Assembly (NCBI GenBank): GCA_011525035.1 | Contig: WTIZ01000027.1 | Span: 1 to 64,000 of the forward strand | Direction: 5' to 3' | DNA length: 64,000 nt | Origin: Cryomorphaceae bacterium | GTDB lineage: Bacteria > Bacteroidota > Bacteroidia > Flavobacteriales > Schleiferiaceae | Part shown: positions 1-9,576 of the stretch, one piece after another | Layout of the letters: the number at the start of each line of letters is the position of its first letter | Position numbering within the stretch: position 1 is the stretch's first letter | The notes under the pieces: generated by a model | What the model was told of the DNA's origin: nothing | The model's database searches: none | The model's input: only the letters and a program-made list of their open reading frames with translations | Translations under genes and position numbers: made by a program

Positions 1-2
1 AT

Positions 3-32
3 AAAAAACCCGCGCCAATGGCGCGGGTTTTT
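3..32. terminator. Bidirectional intrinsic terminator after tRNA-Arg
   Basis: A perfect 8-bp GC stem, CCCGCGCC (9-16) paired with GGCGCGGG (20-27), with a 3-nt loop. It is flanked by an A-run (3-8) and a T-run (28-32), so it can terminate on either strand. On the minus strand it closes the metG/tRNA-Arg unit. Confidence 0.9.
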
Positions 33-34
33 AG

Positions 35-106
35 AAGCCCCGAAGGGAATCAAACCCTTATCTCAGGTACCGGAAACCTGCATTCTATTCGTTGAACTAC
101 GGAGCC
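35..106 (-). tRNA. tRNA-Arg, anticodon CCG
   Basis: The minus strand folds into a full cloverleaf of 72 nt without CCA. The acceptor stem GGCTCCG pairs with CGGGGCT (two G-U wobbles), the D stem is GTTC/GAAT, the anticodon stem CAGGT/ACCTG holds the loop TTCCGGT, and the T stem AAGGG/CCCTT holds loop TTTGATT. The anticodon CCG reads the arginine codon CGG. The 5' end lies only 6 nt after the metG stop codon and a terminator follows, so it is probably processed from a metG read-through transcript unless it has a promoter inside metG. CCA is not encoded. Confidence 0.93.
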
Positions 107-112
107 GGAATA

Positions 113-2161
113 TTATCCAATTACTGAACCGCTCGCTGCACCGCCCTCTGGGCTCATCAGGCGCAATTTGCCGTCTGCGTCTTCAGCCATCAGCAGCATG
201 CCTTGGCTTTCTACCCCGCGGATCTTGCGTGGAGGAAGGTTCATGAGTACGGTCACTTGCTTGCCCACCATTTCCTCTGGTGAGAAGTGCTCAGCAATAC
301 CGCTTACGATGGTGCGCTGATCGAGACCTGTGTCTACCAAGAATTTGAGCAGTCGATCTGCCTTTGGTACGCGCTCTGCTTCAAGGATGGTTCCTACGCG
401 AAGGTCCATTCCCATAAATTGGTCAAAGCTGATATCTTCCTTCTGTGGTGCGTGTGTGCTCTCTTCCACTACTTCTTCTTTTTGAACTAAGGTTGCTTCA
501 AGTTTGGCGCGTTGCGCTTCTACTTGGCTGTCTTCAATTTTAGCAAATAACAATTCCGCTTTGCCAAGCTGCGTGCCAGCGGCAACGATGGTTTCGTTGT
601 TGGTCGATTCCCATTCTGGTAGGGTGTCCATTGCCAACATGCTGCGAAGCTTCGCCGCTGTTGTTGGAAGGAACGGTTCAAAAACGATGCTCAATACCGC
701 CGTGATTTGTGTAGCGACATACAGTACCGCACCAGCACGGGCTGGATCTTGCTTGTATACTTTCCAAGGCTCTTGCTCCTGGAGGTATTTATTTCCAAGG
801 CGGGCAACACTCATGGCCTCACCGATCGCCTCACGGAATTTAAAATCTTCCAAGTTTTTGGCAATGCGACGTCCGTATTGGGTCATCGTCGCTAAGGCCT
901 CGCGATCTGCGTCCGTTAGCGTACCTGGCTCTTGTACTACGCCGTCGTAATATTTGTGTGTAAGGACCATCACGCGGTTCACGAAGTTTCCAAAGCCTGC
1001 TACAAGCTCGCTGTTGTTGCGCTGCTGGAAGTCCGCCCAGGTGAAGTCGTTGTCTTTAGTCTCAGGCATCGTAGCAGTGAGCACGTAGCGAAGTACGTCC
1101 TGCTGACCTGGGAAATCTTGTAAGTATTCGTGCAACCAAACTGCCCAGTTTTTCGAGGTACTCAACTTGCGGCCCTCTAGGTTGAGGAATTCGTTCGCAG
1201 GAACCTGCTTTGGCAACGCATAGTCGCCGTGCTGCTGCAGCATGGCTGGGAAGATGATACAGTGGAATACGATGTTGTCTTTTCCGATAAAGTGTACGAT
1301 TTCCGCATCCTCGCCTTTCCAGTACTGCTCCCAATCGTTCGGTAGAAGTTCTTGAGTGGCACTGATGTATCCGATAGGTGCATCAAACCATACGTACATG
1401 ACCTTGCCCTCGGCGCCCTCAATAGGCACAGGGACTCCCCAATTTAAATCGCGGGTCATTGCGCGCGGTTGCAATCCATCGCCGGCATTCAACCAGCTCA
1501 TGCACTGGCCGATAACATTGGGTTTCCAATTTTCGCGGCTCTCCAAGAACGTACGCAGATCATCGCTGAGTTTGTCGAGCGGCAAGAACCAATTTGTCGT
1601 ATTGCGCAACTCCGGTTTAGCGCCGCTTAGGGCACTCTTAGGGTTGATCAGTTCGGTAGGCGACAACGACGTACCACATTTCTCACATTGATCGCCATAG
1701 GCTTCTTCATGGCCACATTTAGGACAAGTCCCAGTGATGTAGCGGTCGGCCAAGAATTGGCCCGCCTCAGGATCAAAATACTGCTGCGTTTCCTTCGCTT
1801 CAAGCGCACCTTTTTCATACAAGTTCATGAAGAACTCCTTGGCGTTCTTATGATGCTGCTCGCTAGAAGTGCGGCTGTAATGGTCAAAGCTAATCCCAAA
1901 CTCTTCGAAGGCACCGCCCATCATTGCGTGGTAACGATCCACCACCTCTTGCGGGGTGATGCCCTCGTTTTTCGCCTTGATAGTGATAGGCACTCCGTGC
2001 TCGTCAGAGCCACAAACGAACTTCACATCCCGACCCCGCATTCGCATGTAGCGCACGTAGATGTCCGACGGCAAATAGCAGCCGGCCAAGTGACCAATGT
2101 GGATGGGACCGTTGGCGTACGGCAAAGCTGCCGTGACCATGATTTTTTTGTTCGTACTCAT
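113..2161 (-). CDS. metG: Methionine--tRNA ligase
   Basis: Cytoplasmic class I aminoacyl-tRNA synthetase that charges tRNA-Met, 682 residues. The HIGH signature is at 21-24, a Cys4 zinc knuckle at C146, C149, C159 and C162, and the KMSKS-like loop reads KLSTS at 332-336. The C-terminal ~100 residues (from about 580) form a Trbp111-type OB-fold tRNA-binding domain, as in long dimeric MetG. The start ATG at 2161 lies ~30 nt downstream of a TATCTTCG box. A tRNA-Arg gene follows directly on the same strand. Confidence 0.98.
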   Translation of the reverse strand: MSTNKKIMVTAALPYANGPIHIGHLAGCYLPSDIYVRYMRMRGRDVKFVCGSDEHGVPITIKAKNEGITPQEVVDRYHAMMGGAFEEFGISFDHYSRTSSEQHHKNAKEFFMNLYEKGALEAKETQQYFDPEAGQFLADRYITGTCPKCGHEEAYGDQCEKCGTSLSPTELINPKSALSGAKPELRNTTNWFLPLDKLSDDLRTFLESRENWKPNVIGQCMSWLNAGDGLQPRAMTRDLNWGVPVPIEGAEGKVMYVWFDAPIGYISATQELLPNDWEQYWKGEDAEIVHFIGKDNIVFHCIIFPAMLQQHGDYALPKQVPANEFLNLEGRKLSTSKNWAVWLHEYLQDFPGQQDVLRYVLTATMPETKDNDFTWADFQQRNNSELVAGFGNFVNRVMVLTHKYYDGVVQEPGTLTDADREALATMTQYGRRIAKNLEDFKFREAIGEAMSVARLGNKYLQEQEPWKVYKQDPARAGAVLYVATQITAVLSIVFEPFLPTTAAKLRSMLAMDTLPEWESTNNETIVAAGTQLGKAELLFAKIEDSQVEAQRAKLEATLVQKEEVVEESTHAPQKEDISFDQFMGMDLRVGTILEAERVPKADRLLKFLVDTGLDQRTIVSGIAEHFSPEEMVGKQVTVLMNLPPRKIRGVESQGMLLMAEDADGKLRLMSPEGGAASGSVIG

Positions 2162-2190
2162 GTGGACTAATGACCTAATTAATGGTATCG

Positions 2191-2198
2191 CGAAGATA
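2191..2198 (-). promoter_or_regulatory. Candidate -7 box for metG (TATCTTCG)
   Basis: Minus-strand TATCTTCG differs from the Bacteroidota -7 consensus TAnnTTTG at one position. It sits 30 nt before the metG ATG. No convincing -33 TTG at the usual spacing was seen. Confidence 0.4.
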
Positions 2199-2226
2199 GG
2201 AAGGTTTTATGTGCTATTTTTCCGCT

Positions 2227-3108
2227 ATGAAACAAAGAATTCCCGCTTTATTAAAGCCCGGTGATTTGATCGGATTGAGTGCTACCGCAAGGTTTGCCAC
2301 AAGGGAAATGATTTCAACGGCCAAGGCCTACATTGAAGCCGCGGGCTTCAACGTCTTTTATTCTGAAGACATTTTACTGCAGGACGGTCAGGTAGCTGGT
2401 ACGAAAGAGGCGCGTATTCGTACGACCAATGCGCTCATTCACAACGAAGAAGTCAAGGCTATTTGGAACATCCGAGGCGGATATGGGAGCGCCGAAATTG
2501 TAGACCATATTGATTGGGAAGCCTTGCAAGCACAGCCTAAGTGGCTCATTGGTTTCTCAGACTTTACCACCTTTTTGTCGCATGCTTACCAAAAAGGCAT
2601 ACCTAGTATTCATGGTGCTATGCCGGTAAGCTTCGAAAAAACGAATAAAGAAGACCTCCAGGCCACTTTTGAATTGCTTCAAAACGGACCAAAACCGCTT
2701 GCCCTTACCTCGGCAGCAGCCCCGTGTAGCGGTAAGGTTATTGGTGGGAATTTGAGCGTAATCTACTCCATCTATGGAACGCCTTCCCTACCCACATTAG
2801 AGGGTACAGTACTGCTGCTTGAGGATTTAGACGAATACCATTACCACCTCGACCGAATGCTTCTGGCTTTGGAGCGAAAAGGTGCTTTTAAGGGAGTAAG
2901 CGCTGTCCTCTTGGGCCAATTCTCTGATATCCATGACCACGATACACCTTGGGGAGACTCCGTAGAACAGACCTTGGTCAAGTACTTTGAAGCCGCAGGA
3001 ATTCCGGTACTTCAAAATATGCCTTTCGGACATACTTCAAAGCAGTTTCCGATTGTCATTGGCAGCCATGCTGAAATTTCTGAGCATGAAATCGCCTTCA
3101 CGCTCTAG
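2227..3108 (+). CDS. LD-carboxypeptidase (peptidase family S66)
   Basis: Cytoplasmic muramoyltetrapeptide carboxypeptidase family, which removes the terminal D-Ala from recycled murein tetrapeptides. 293 residues from this start. The nucleophile Ser is in IGFSDFT, the catalytic Glu in LLLEDLDEY and the His in FGHTSKQFP, in the order expected for S66. An in-frame ATG exists at 2209, but a TATTTTTC box (2215-2222), one mismatch from TAnnTTTG, lies between the two ATGs, and the conserved N-terminus (KPGDLIGLSA) begins just after 2227, so I chose the later start. The symbol ldcA would fit by function. Confidence 0.9.
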   Translation: MKQRIPALLKPGDLIGLSATARFATREMISTAKAYIEAAGFNVFYSEDILLQDGQVAGTKEARIRTTNALIHNEEVKAIWNIRGGYGSAEIVDHIDWEALQAQPKWLIGFSDFTTFLSHAYQKGIPSIHGAMPVSFEKTNKEDLQATFELLQNGPKPLALTSAAAPCSGKVIGGNLSVIYSIYGTPSLPTLEGTVLLLEDLDEYHYHLDRMLLALERKGAFKGVSAVLLGQFSDIHDHDTPWGDSVEQTLVKYFEAAGIPVLQNMPFGHTSKQFPIVIGSHAEISEHEIAFTL

Positions 3109-3163
3109 GCTGCTGATAACTTAGAGTTTTCCACCATTCTTGCTAGTAGGCACCTTGTACAGC

Positions 3164-3171
3164 AACCTTTG
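3164..3171 (+). promoter_or_regulatory. Weak candidate -7 box for the YraN-like gene
   Basis: AACCTTTG differs from TAnnTTTG only at the first base. It ends 3 nt before the ATG at 3175, which would make a leaderless transcript. It also argues against the upstream in-frame TTG at 3169, which lies inside the box. Confidence 0.3.
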
Positions 3172-3174
3172 TGC

Positions 3175-3495
3175 ATGGACTATAGATTGTATGAAAAGCA
3201 TGCAGCAGCCTACCTGAGAAATGACCATTGCGAGGTCCTGGTCGAAAACTACCGACGCTCGCGCACTCAGATTGATGTTGTTGCTCGAAAAAATGGCGTA
3301 TTGATTGTTGCTGAAGTGAAATACCGGAAGCACGGAGGGCTTCCTGAAGGGCTAATTTCCCATGGGCAAAAAGAGCGTATTCACCGAGAAATAGGTCCCT
3401 TAATGGTCAAGTACCACTGCAACGAATGGCAGCTACTGCTCTTCTTTTACCGAGCGAAAAGCTTCGTACCTGAAATAATTGCCTTAGAATGTTAG
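3175..3495 (+). CDS. YraN/UPF0102 family endonuclease-like protein
   Basis: Small protein (106 residues) of the UPF0102 family, which has a restriction-endonuclease-like fold. The family signature is seen as an Asn-rich N-terminal helix followed by TQIDVVARKNGVLIVAEVKYRK-type residues, that is the Asp of IDVVA and the Glu-X-Lys of AEVKYR, which form the putative metal site. The usual Gly-Glu before Ile-Asp is Thr-Gln here, a deviation at a conserved Glu. The biological role of the family is not firmly established. An alternative TTG start at 3169 was rejected. Confidence 0.8.
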   Translation: MDYRLYEKHAAAYLRNDHCEVLVENYRRSRTQIDVVARKNGVLIVAEVKYRKHGGLPEGLISHGQKERIHREIGPLMVKYHCNEWQLLLFFYRAKSFVPEIIALEC

Positions 3496-3537
3496 TCATT
3501 CGCTCGCTTTCGTAGTGCTAATGGCCTCGAACTAAGC

Positions 3538-3545
3538 TAACTTTG
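3538..3545 (+). promoter_or_regulatory. -7 box TAACTTTG for the RluB-like gene
   Basis: Exact match to TAnnTTTG, 18 nt before the ATG at 3563. The predicted transcript leader is only about 12 nt. Confidence 0.6.
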
Positions 3546-3562
3546 CAGAAAATATTCCTGCC

Positions 3563-4465
3563 ATGCGCAACAGTCGTTCTAATAGCAACGGACCTCGTCG
3601 AGGAAAGTCTCAAAACTCAAACAATCGCTTTGCGAGTGGCCCTAAGAAAACTTGGGACCGCGAGGAGAAAGGTGACCGTCCGCAGCGCGGTGCTCGCCCT
3701 GCGAAGAAATACAGAGGCGTTCGCAGCAAAACTGCAGAACAACTCAGTGGTGCCAGCGACGAAGTTCGTTTGAATAAGTATTTATCTAATGCAGGCATTT
3801 GTTCGCGTCGCGAAGCCGATGACCTCATTGGTGCTGGATTGGTGTCGGTCAATAATAAAGTCGTGACCTCCATGGGCTACAAAGTGAAGCCTACAGATGT
3901 CGTGAAATACAATGGCACCACGTTGAAGACAGATAAGTTGCGTTATGTACTTCTTAATAAGCCGAAGGGATTCCTTGCTTCGATGGACGATCCCAAAGCA
4001 CGCAAGACTGTTTTTGAACTTGTCGGGAATGCATGCAACGAAAGAATCTACCCTGTTGGGCAGATGGAACGCGGCAGCACTGGAGTTCTGTTGTTTACCA
4101 ACGATGCGGATACTGCAAAAAAATTGACCAAAGGAGTTAATGGTGCAGCGAACATCTATCATATAGTGCTTGATAAGCCGTTAAGTAAACAACAGCTCGA
4201 TACCATTGCCGCAGGCACTGTCTTAGAAGATGGACCGGTTCCGGTGGAGGAAATCAATTTTACCGACGAGAAGAACAAGCGCGAAATAGGCATGCGTATT
4301 CACGTAAACAAGCCTCGAATAGTGCGCCGTCTGTTTGCTCATTACGGTTTCGAGGTGGAGAAATTGGACCGCGTATCCTTCGCAGGTCTAACTAAAAAGA
4401 GATTAAATAGAGGCGATTACAGGCACCTCGATCCTAAAGAGGTGGGCTTCTTAAAAACGAGATAA
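3563..4465 (+). CDS. RluB/RsuA-type pseudouridine synthase, catalytic Asp substituted
   Basis: 300 residues. A basic, Ser/Arg/Asn-rich tail (1-60) precedes an S4 RNA-binding domain (about 68-115) and an RsuA-type pseudouridine synthase domain (about 126-290). In active family members the catalytic Asp lies in the motif GRLDxxTxG. Here the motif reads GQMERGSTG (166-174), so Arg, Leu and the catalytic Asp are Gln, Met and Glu (E169, codon 4067-4069). The fold is otherwise well kept, including RIVRR near the C-terminus. It could be inactive, an altered enzyme, or an RNA-binding ribosome assembly factor. It has its own -7 box and is followed 4 nt later by the AsmA-like gene. Confidence 0.85.
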   Translation: MRNSRSNSNGPRRGKSQNSNNRFASGPKKTWDREEKGDRPQRGARPAKKYRGVRSKTAEQLSGASDEVRLNKYLSNAGICSRREADDLIGAGLVSVNNKVVTSMGYKVKPTDVVKYNGTTLKTDKLRYVLLNKPKGFLASMDDPKARKTVFELVGNACNERIYPVGQMERGSTGVLLFTNDADTAKKLTKGVNGAANIYHIVLDKPLSKQQLDTIAAGTVLEDGPVPVEEINFTDEKNKREIGMRIHVNKPRIVRRLFAHYGFEVEKLDRVSFAGLTKKRLNRGDYRHLDPKEVGFLKTR

Positions 4466-4469
4466 GCGA

Positions 4470-6869
4470 ATGCGCAAGGCATTGAAGGTTCTTGGTATAC
4501 TGTTCGGGATAGTGGTGTTGCTGCTAGGTGGCGCCGCCGGGTACATTTATACGCAACAAGATGCCATCATCGCCGGCGGCGTAGCGAAGATTAACGAGCA
4601 GCTCAAGGCACCCGTTTCTGTGGGTAGTATAGAACTTGATTTGCTCGGTGGATTCCCTAGAGTACGAATCGCACTGAATGACGTGCGTATCGAAGACCCC
4701 CTCCGTAACAACGAATTTCTCCTAGAGGCCCAATATGTGGGTCTAGGCATGAACGTATTTTCCGTTATTCAAGGGGAATATGTGGTCGAAGAATTAAGTG
4801 TAAGCGAAGGCCGTTTGCATTTGTTCGACAATGGGAAAGAAGCGAATTGGGATTTGTTTAATTCCACAGAAGGTGATGCGTCCACGAGCGTCGGATTGGA
4901 CCGCGTTGAACTTCAGAATTTGGCCCTTACCTACCTTGCCCCTGCAGACGGCATCGACTATACGTGTTATGCAAATAGTGCTGTTCTTTCCGGGGTCATT
5001 GATGAAGCAATCACCTTGAGCGGACGCGCGGACCTCATAGAAAATGAGCTGCGTTTAGATCAAGAACTCTGGGTACGTGAGGCAGCACTTTCAGGAGCCT
5101 TCGAGTTTAATAGCGAAGCAAATAACTGGGAGATCTCCTCGTCAAAAATCAATGTGAATGGCGGCTCTTTGAGCGGCTCTTTGAATCAAGACGGTGGTGA
5201 ATTGGCACTAGAAACTGGCGATCTATTGCCCGTAATGGAAAGTTTACCGCTGCTCGAATTTGAAGATATTTCTATCGAGAAATTCAACAGCTCGCTGCGC
5301 TGGAAAGGTACCTACGATCAGTGGGCGCTATACCTTCAACCGGCGGGTAGCGCATTCTCTTACAAAGGGATTTCCATTTCAGACTGCAGTGCCAGCGTTG
5401 ATATTCTTTGGGACGATGTTCCTAGCATCAACATTGAAAACATCGCCCTGAAAACGACCACAGGAGAGTTGCGCGGTTCAGCTTCTTTGGACGGTAAAAA
5501 ACCATTATTGAGTGCCAATGTTGAGGGCGGCTCTAACCTGAGTGAACTCTTCGCTTTCGTCGATATCGAAACGCTCAATAATCCTATGGGATTCTGGAGC
5601 GGCTCTGAGCTTACCATTGCACAACGCTTCAACAATTGGGATGAGTTTGAGCCCATTGGAGAGACTGTGTTTGAAGGGAATTTACAGTTGAAAGAGGTGA
5701 GCTTTGGGATCAGCGAGAGTAACATCAACTTTGAAAATCTTGAGGCGGAATTAACCGTAAAAGGCGATGATATCAGAGTCGATCGCTGCTTCGTGCAGAG
5801 TGGACCGAACAACGCAGTGGCCACAGGAGCTGTCCTTGATGCATTGAACGGCCGACCACAAGTGGCGTTGCGACTAGAAAGCCCGACCATAGATGCAGAC
5901 CCCCTACTCTTTTGGGAGTTTGAAGACAGTGAAGACCAGGACGATGATTTCGGATTCGATTTTGAGGTGGACCTGTTCATCGACAACCTCAACCTAGGTA
6001 AGTTCGACGGTAAAGGATTGCGAGGAACCATATACAACCGAGGCACAAAGCTTCTAGGAAGAGAAATGCGCATTGACGGATGTGGCGGAACCTTTAGAGG
6101 GAATTGGGCCTTGGCAGAAGAATCTACGGGCAGCCGTTTCTGGAGTTCAGCATCTTGTACAACCATAGAAATGGACCAGCTTCTGAAGAGCTTCGACAGC
6201 TTTGATATTGAAGACTTGGATGAAAGTAATTTGAAAGGGACGGTGAACGCGACAGCGGAATTGACGTTCCACTTCGATAGAGAATGGGACGTTATCTCAA
6301 AGCGCACCAGTATTGACGCTGAGGCTGAGGTACGAAACGGAACCCTGCAGAACTACGCACCGCTCCAAGAGCTTAGTGCCTTTGTGGACCGCGACGAACT
6401 CTCCCGCATCGACTTTCCGTATTTAAAGGGGCCGTTCCAGATTCGCGGGGACACCTTGATTATACCAGAGACTCGCGTGGACAATAGTGCCATCAATCTA
6501 TGGGTGAACGGTTGGCAGAATCTAGAGACCGATGATATCGAATATAGCATCCGAATTGGGCTCAAGGATTTGGCCTTGCGCGGGAAGAATTCGAACCGCG
6601 ATTTGGGAACTTGGGTGGCAGAGGCTGAAACCGAAAATCAGCCCTACATGAGACTTCTAGTGGGCTGTAACCTCGACGACCCATGCATCAGCTTGGACCG
6701 ACAGCAGATTCGCACCTCCTTAAAGTCTACCATTAAGCAAGAGAAAGAAGACCTAAAGACGCTCTTCAAGCGCGACGAAGAACAGGAACGTCAAAACGAC
6801 AGGAATAAGGGCAGTTTTGAATTGCTCTGGCCAGAATCTGACAGCCTACAGGTTCACTTAGGCAGGTAA
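4470..6869 (+). CDS. AsmA-like outer-membrane biogenesis protein
   Basis: 799 residues. One N-terminal transmembrane helix (about 7-28) is followed by a long, mostly beta-strand periplasmic region, the layout of AsmA/TamB-type proteins that are thought to move phospholipids between membranes. The early segment with AGGVAKINEQL and the phrase GSIELDLLGGFPRVRI resemble the AsmA N-terminal domain, and the later DxLxIPETRVDNSAINLWVNG-like stretch resembles the AsmA C-terminal domain. The C-terminal ~60 residues are charged. It starts 4 nt after the RluB-like gene and is probably co-transcribed. It ends directly against the convergent AlkD-like gene. Confidence 0.82.
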   Translation: MRKALKVLGILFGIVVLLLGGAAGYIYTQQDAIIAGGVAKINEQLKAPVSVGSIELDLLGGFPRVRIALNDVRIEDPLRNNEFLLEAQYVGLGMNVFSVIQGEYVVEELSVSEGRLHLFDNGKEANWDLFNSTEGDASTSVGLDRVELQNLALTYLAPADGIDYTCYANSAVLSGVIDEAITLSGRADLIENELRLDQELWVREAALSGAFEFNSEANNWEISSSKINVNGGSLSGSLNQDGGELALETGDLLPVMESLPLLEFEDISIEKFNSSLRWKGTYDQWALYLQPAGSAFSYKGISISDCSASVDILWDDVPSINIENIALKTTTGELRGSASLDGKKPLLSANVEGGSNLSELFAFVDIETLNNPMGFWSGSELTIAQRFNNWDEFEPIGETVFEGNLQLKEVSFGISESNINFENLEAELTVKGDDIRVDRCFVQSGPNNAVATGAVLDALNGRPQVALRLESPTIDADPLLFWEFEDSEDQDDDFGFDFEVDLFIDNLNLGKFDGKGLRGTIYNRGTKLLGREMRIDGCGGTFRGNWALAEESTGSRFWSSASCTTIEMDQLLKSFDSFDIEDLDESNLKGTVNATAELTFHFDREWDVISKRTSIDAEAEVRNGTLQNYAPLQELSAFVDRDELSRIDFPYLKGPFQIRGDTLIIPETRVDNSAINLWVNGWQNLETDDIEYSIRIGLKDLALRGKNSNRDLGTWVAEAETENQPYMRLLVGCNLDDPCISLDRQQIRTSLKSTIKQEKEDLKTLFKRDEEQERQNDRNKGSFELLWPESDSLQVHLGR

Positions 6870-7589
6870 CTACTTTGGGGCGAACGTCGCCAAGAAATGA
6901 TTTCGGTGGTCCTTTCCTGCCTTTTCTAGTCCAATGCGTACAATCAAACGTGTGTACAATCCTTCCTGTAGATAAGCCGCCATATGATCTTCGGCCAATT
7001 CAGGTTGCTGCTGCCACAAACATTTCATCAACCAGCCAATGGCCTTTTGTAAAATCTCAGGGGCATCCTCTGCAGCTACCGGTGCGTAGGCTAGTAATTC
7101 ATCGTACCTGCCTTGTTTTAGCATCCAAAGCTGAGCAACAATAGCCGCACGCTTCTTCCACATATTTGGACTTTCAAGCAATTCCTCCAACGTGGAAAAA
7201 TCGCCTGTGTTAAAAGCGTGTTGCCCAAAAATCTTGTGTGCACATGTATCTACCAGATCCCAGTTATTGATGCCTTCGAAGCAGCTGTACAACACATCGT
7301 GCCAATGCTGCCTGCGTTTGCGCTCCTTCCCATAGTAACGCATTAACGTGAAAAGTGCCGTGTGACGCACCTCGTGAATAGGGTGTACAAGACCGCTACG
7401 TAAAATGCGCTCGTCCCACTGATCGAAATACGCTTTGGCAACCTTCTGACGGTCCGGAACCATCACGCCCATGAATGTATCGCCCTCGGCATAGCCACCT
7501 TCAAACGTTTGAAAGTAGCGCATGAAGTCGTTGATGCGGTCCGGCTGGGCGAAAGGTATTAGTGCCTCATGAATAGGATGCAGCTGCAT
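6870..7589 (-). CDS. AlkD-like DNA alkylation repair protein
   Basis: 239 residues made of HEAT-like helical repeats, matching the DNA alkylation repair (AlkD) family that excises bulky or positively charged alkylated bases. The family signature NNWDLVDTCA (108-117) carries the Trp (W110) and Asp (D114) needed for base excision. The ATG overlaps the stop codon of the upstream aminopeptidase gene by one base (TAATG), so the two are translationally coupled. Substrate is inferred from the family only. Confidence 0.88.
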   Translation of the reverse strand: MQLHPIHEALIPFAQPDRINDFMRYFQTFEGGYAEGDTFMGVMVPDRQKVAKAYFDQWDERILRSGLVHPIHEVRHTALFTLMRYYGKERKRRQHWHDVLYSCFEGINNWDLVDTCAHKIFGQHAFNTGDFSTLEELLESPNMWKKRAAIVAQLWMLKQGRYDELLAYAPVAAEDAPEILQKAIGWLMKCLWQQQPELAEDHMAAYLQEGLYTRLIVRIGLEKAGKDHRNHFLATFAPK

Positions 7590-9541
7590 TACATCTGCTC
7601 AGCAAACAGGGCGTCCAAAGTACCTTGCGCTAGCGGGTGGTACGACGCTCTTGAGTCCATGTAAATCTTCTTGGCCCAAGCTTGGCGTTTCTCATCGCCC
7701 TCCAACATGCTTTGGTACATCGGCACGATAAACTTGCGGCGTCCTACGCTGCCCAAGAAACTCTCGACTTTCTTCGTGTAGATGTCGTTGTCGTAGCCCT
7801 CGAAACCTGTTTTCAGAATAGCGGAATACCATGCTGCCACAATCTCTGGGTTTGGGCTGCCGCTGAAACCATAGTTCCCGTCGGCCAACGCATAATGTCC
7901 TTCCGAAGCACCTCCGGCCTCGAGACCTCTGATGTAGCGGAGCCATTCCTGGGTAGTCCAGCGGATGGTCGTTTCCTGCGGTAGATAGGCCATACTTCGT
8001 GCATCCGCTGCATCCGGATCCACGTTCAGCATCATTGCTACAGCATCATCTACTACAACAAAGCGGTTCGAAGCTGGGAATGGACAGTTCACAGGCAGAC
8101 CAGTGCCGTATACCCACTGTTCTACACCCACTTTATCCCATTGCTCCTGAGTCATCACCCCTGCCAATTCCTGCAGGAAGACTTCAGTAACCATGGTTTT
8201 GAATTTGTACTTGTCGAAGTAGTAAGTCAGGAATTCATCCCACTTTTCGCGGCCCACCGTATTCTCGCACAAGCGCAAGAAGTGGAACCCTTTATCATAG
8301 GCGATGGCATTGACACCATCGTCCGGATTCTTGCCCTTCAAATCTTGTTTCAAAGAGGTCGCCTCCACATTTTCTTCCAGCATAACGGCCAATTCTTTTT
8401 GCAAATCGTCGTAGCTCAATGCCTCGAGCATGTCCGCAAAATCGACCCCGTAGAGCTTTTCCATAATGCGCATCTCAAAGTAAACCGTGAAACCCTCGTT
8501 GATCCAGAAGTCGTTCCATGTAGCGTTGGTCACCAAATTTCCACTCCAACTATGGGCCAGCTCATGTGCAATCAAGCTCACTAGGCTCATATCGCCCACG
8601 ACAACCGTCGGCGTCAAGAAAGTCAGTCTTGGATTTTCCATCCCCCCAAACGGGAAAGACGGCGGGAGAACAAGCATGTCGTAACGTCCCCAATAATAGG
8701 GACCGTACATCTCCTCTGCATCGGCAATCATATCCTCCGTCTGTGCGAATTCGTAAGCTGCATTGCGTACCATTTCTGGTTCTGCATATACCCCCGAGCG
8801 CTCGCCCAAAGGAATGAACGCTAGATCACCTACGCCCAATGCGAGCAAGTAAGAAGGTATAGGCTGCGGCATGCTAAATTCATAGATGCCCTCGTCGTTT
8901 TTCTGTGTTGGGTTTGACGCACTCATTAGCGCCAACACCTCCTTCGGCACCTTCACGGTCGCCTCATAGGTAAACCTCACCCCTGGACGGTCTTGACAAG
9001 GCACCCAAGTCCTTGCAAGGATAGCTTGACTTTGTGTAAACAAGAACGGCTGACGCTTCCCTTGAGTCAATTCCGCCGGGTACCACTGCAATGCCTCAGC
9101 CTCTGGTGAGGTCTTGTACAATATGCTTATGGTCTGAGCGCCTGGTGCGGCAACTACCAATGCTGAACCCAACAAAGGGTCGTCGCCCTCGATGGTGAAC
9201 AATGCGCGGCTTCCATCGACCAATACCTCATTTACCTCTAAATCCTTGATATCAAAAATGACCGTATCGCCATGACCCTCCTCAAGGGTCCAAACTGCAT
9301 TTGCAGTGATGATTTCCTTTTCAAAATCTACCGCTGCTTCCCAGTTCAAATGCGTCACTTTGGATTCCTCACGCGAATAGCTGTGTGGATCCTCGAACAG
9401 CTCAGCACGTACAGAAGTATCTGCTTCCACCACTACTTTAGTGGGCTGTGGCGCAGCGGCAGGTGCTGTAGTTTCTTGATTACAAGCTGTGAAAACTAGG
9501 GCCGACACAGCGGCTATGCTCAGGGAAAAACGTATTTTCAT
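7589..9541 (-). CDS. M1 family metallopeptidase lipoprotein (LTA4 hydrolase-like)
   Basis: 650 residues. The N-terminus has a signal peptide with a lipobox ending at Cys20 (LVFTAC), so it is a lipoprotein. The substrate-binding GGMEN motif is at 299-303 and the zinc site is HELAH (326-330) plus Glu349 of NEGF, the arrangement of M1 aminopeptidases. The C-terminal helical domain fits the leukotriene A4 hydrolase C-terminal family. It probably trims peptides in the periplasm or at the outer membrane. It overlaps the AlkD-like gene by one base downstream. Confidence 0.94.
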   Translation of the reverse strand: MKIRFSLSIAAVSALVFTACNQETTAPAAAPQPTKVVVEADTSVRAELFEDPHSYSREESKVTHLNWEAAVDFEKEIITANAVWTLEEGHGDTVIFDIKDLEVNEVLVDGSRALFTIEGDDPLLGSALVVAAPGAQTISILYKTSPEAEALQWYPAELTQGKRQPFLFTQSQAILARTWVPCQDRPGVRFTYEATVKVPKEVLALMSASNPTQKNDEGIYEFSMPQPIPSYLLALGVGDLAFIPLGERSGVYAEPEMVRNAAYEFAQTEDMIADAEEMYGPYYWGRYDMLVLPPSFPFGGMENPRLTFLTPTVVVGDMSLVSLIAHELAHSWSGNLVTNATWNDFWINEGFTVYFEMRIMEKLYGVDFADMLEALSYDDLQKELAVMLEENVEATSLKQDLKGKNPDDGVNAIAYDKGFHFLRLCENTVGREKWDEFLTYYFDKYKFKTMVTEVFLQELAGVMTQEQWDKVGVEQWVYGTGLPVNCPFPASNRFVVVDDAVAMMLNVDPDAADARSMAYLPQETTIRWTTQEWLRYIRGLEAGGASEGHYALADGNYGFSGSPNPEIVAAWYSAILKTGFEGYDNDIYTKKVESFLGSVGRRKFIVPMYQSMLEGDEKRQAWAKKIYMDSRASYHPLAQGTLDALFAEQM

Positions 9542-9576
9542 GGGTGTATTTTCTAATGCAACCCAATTTACCGCAA

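Noticed and set aside
5360-6307. Long antisense frame (315 codons) opposite the AsmA-like gene
   Set aside because: Ser/Leu-rich composition with no domain pattern, no promoter box or start context, and it lies wholly within a well-supported gene on the other strand.
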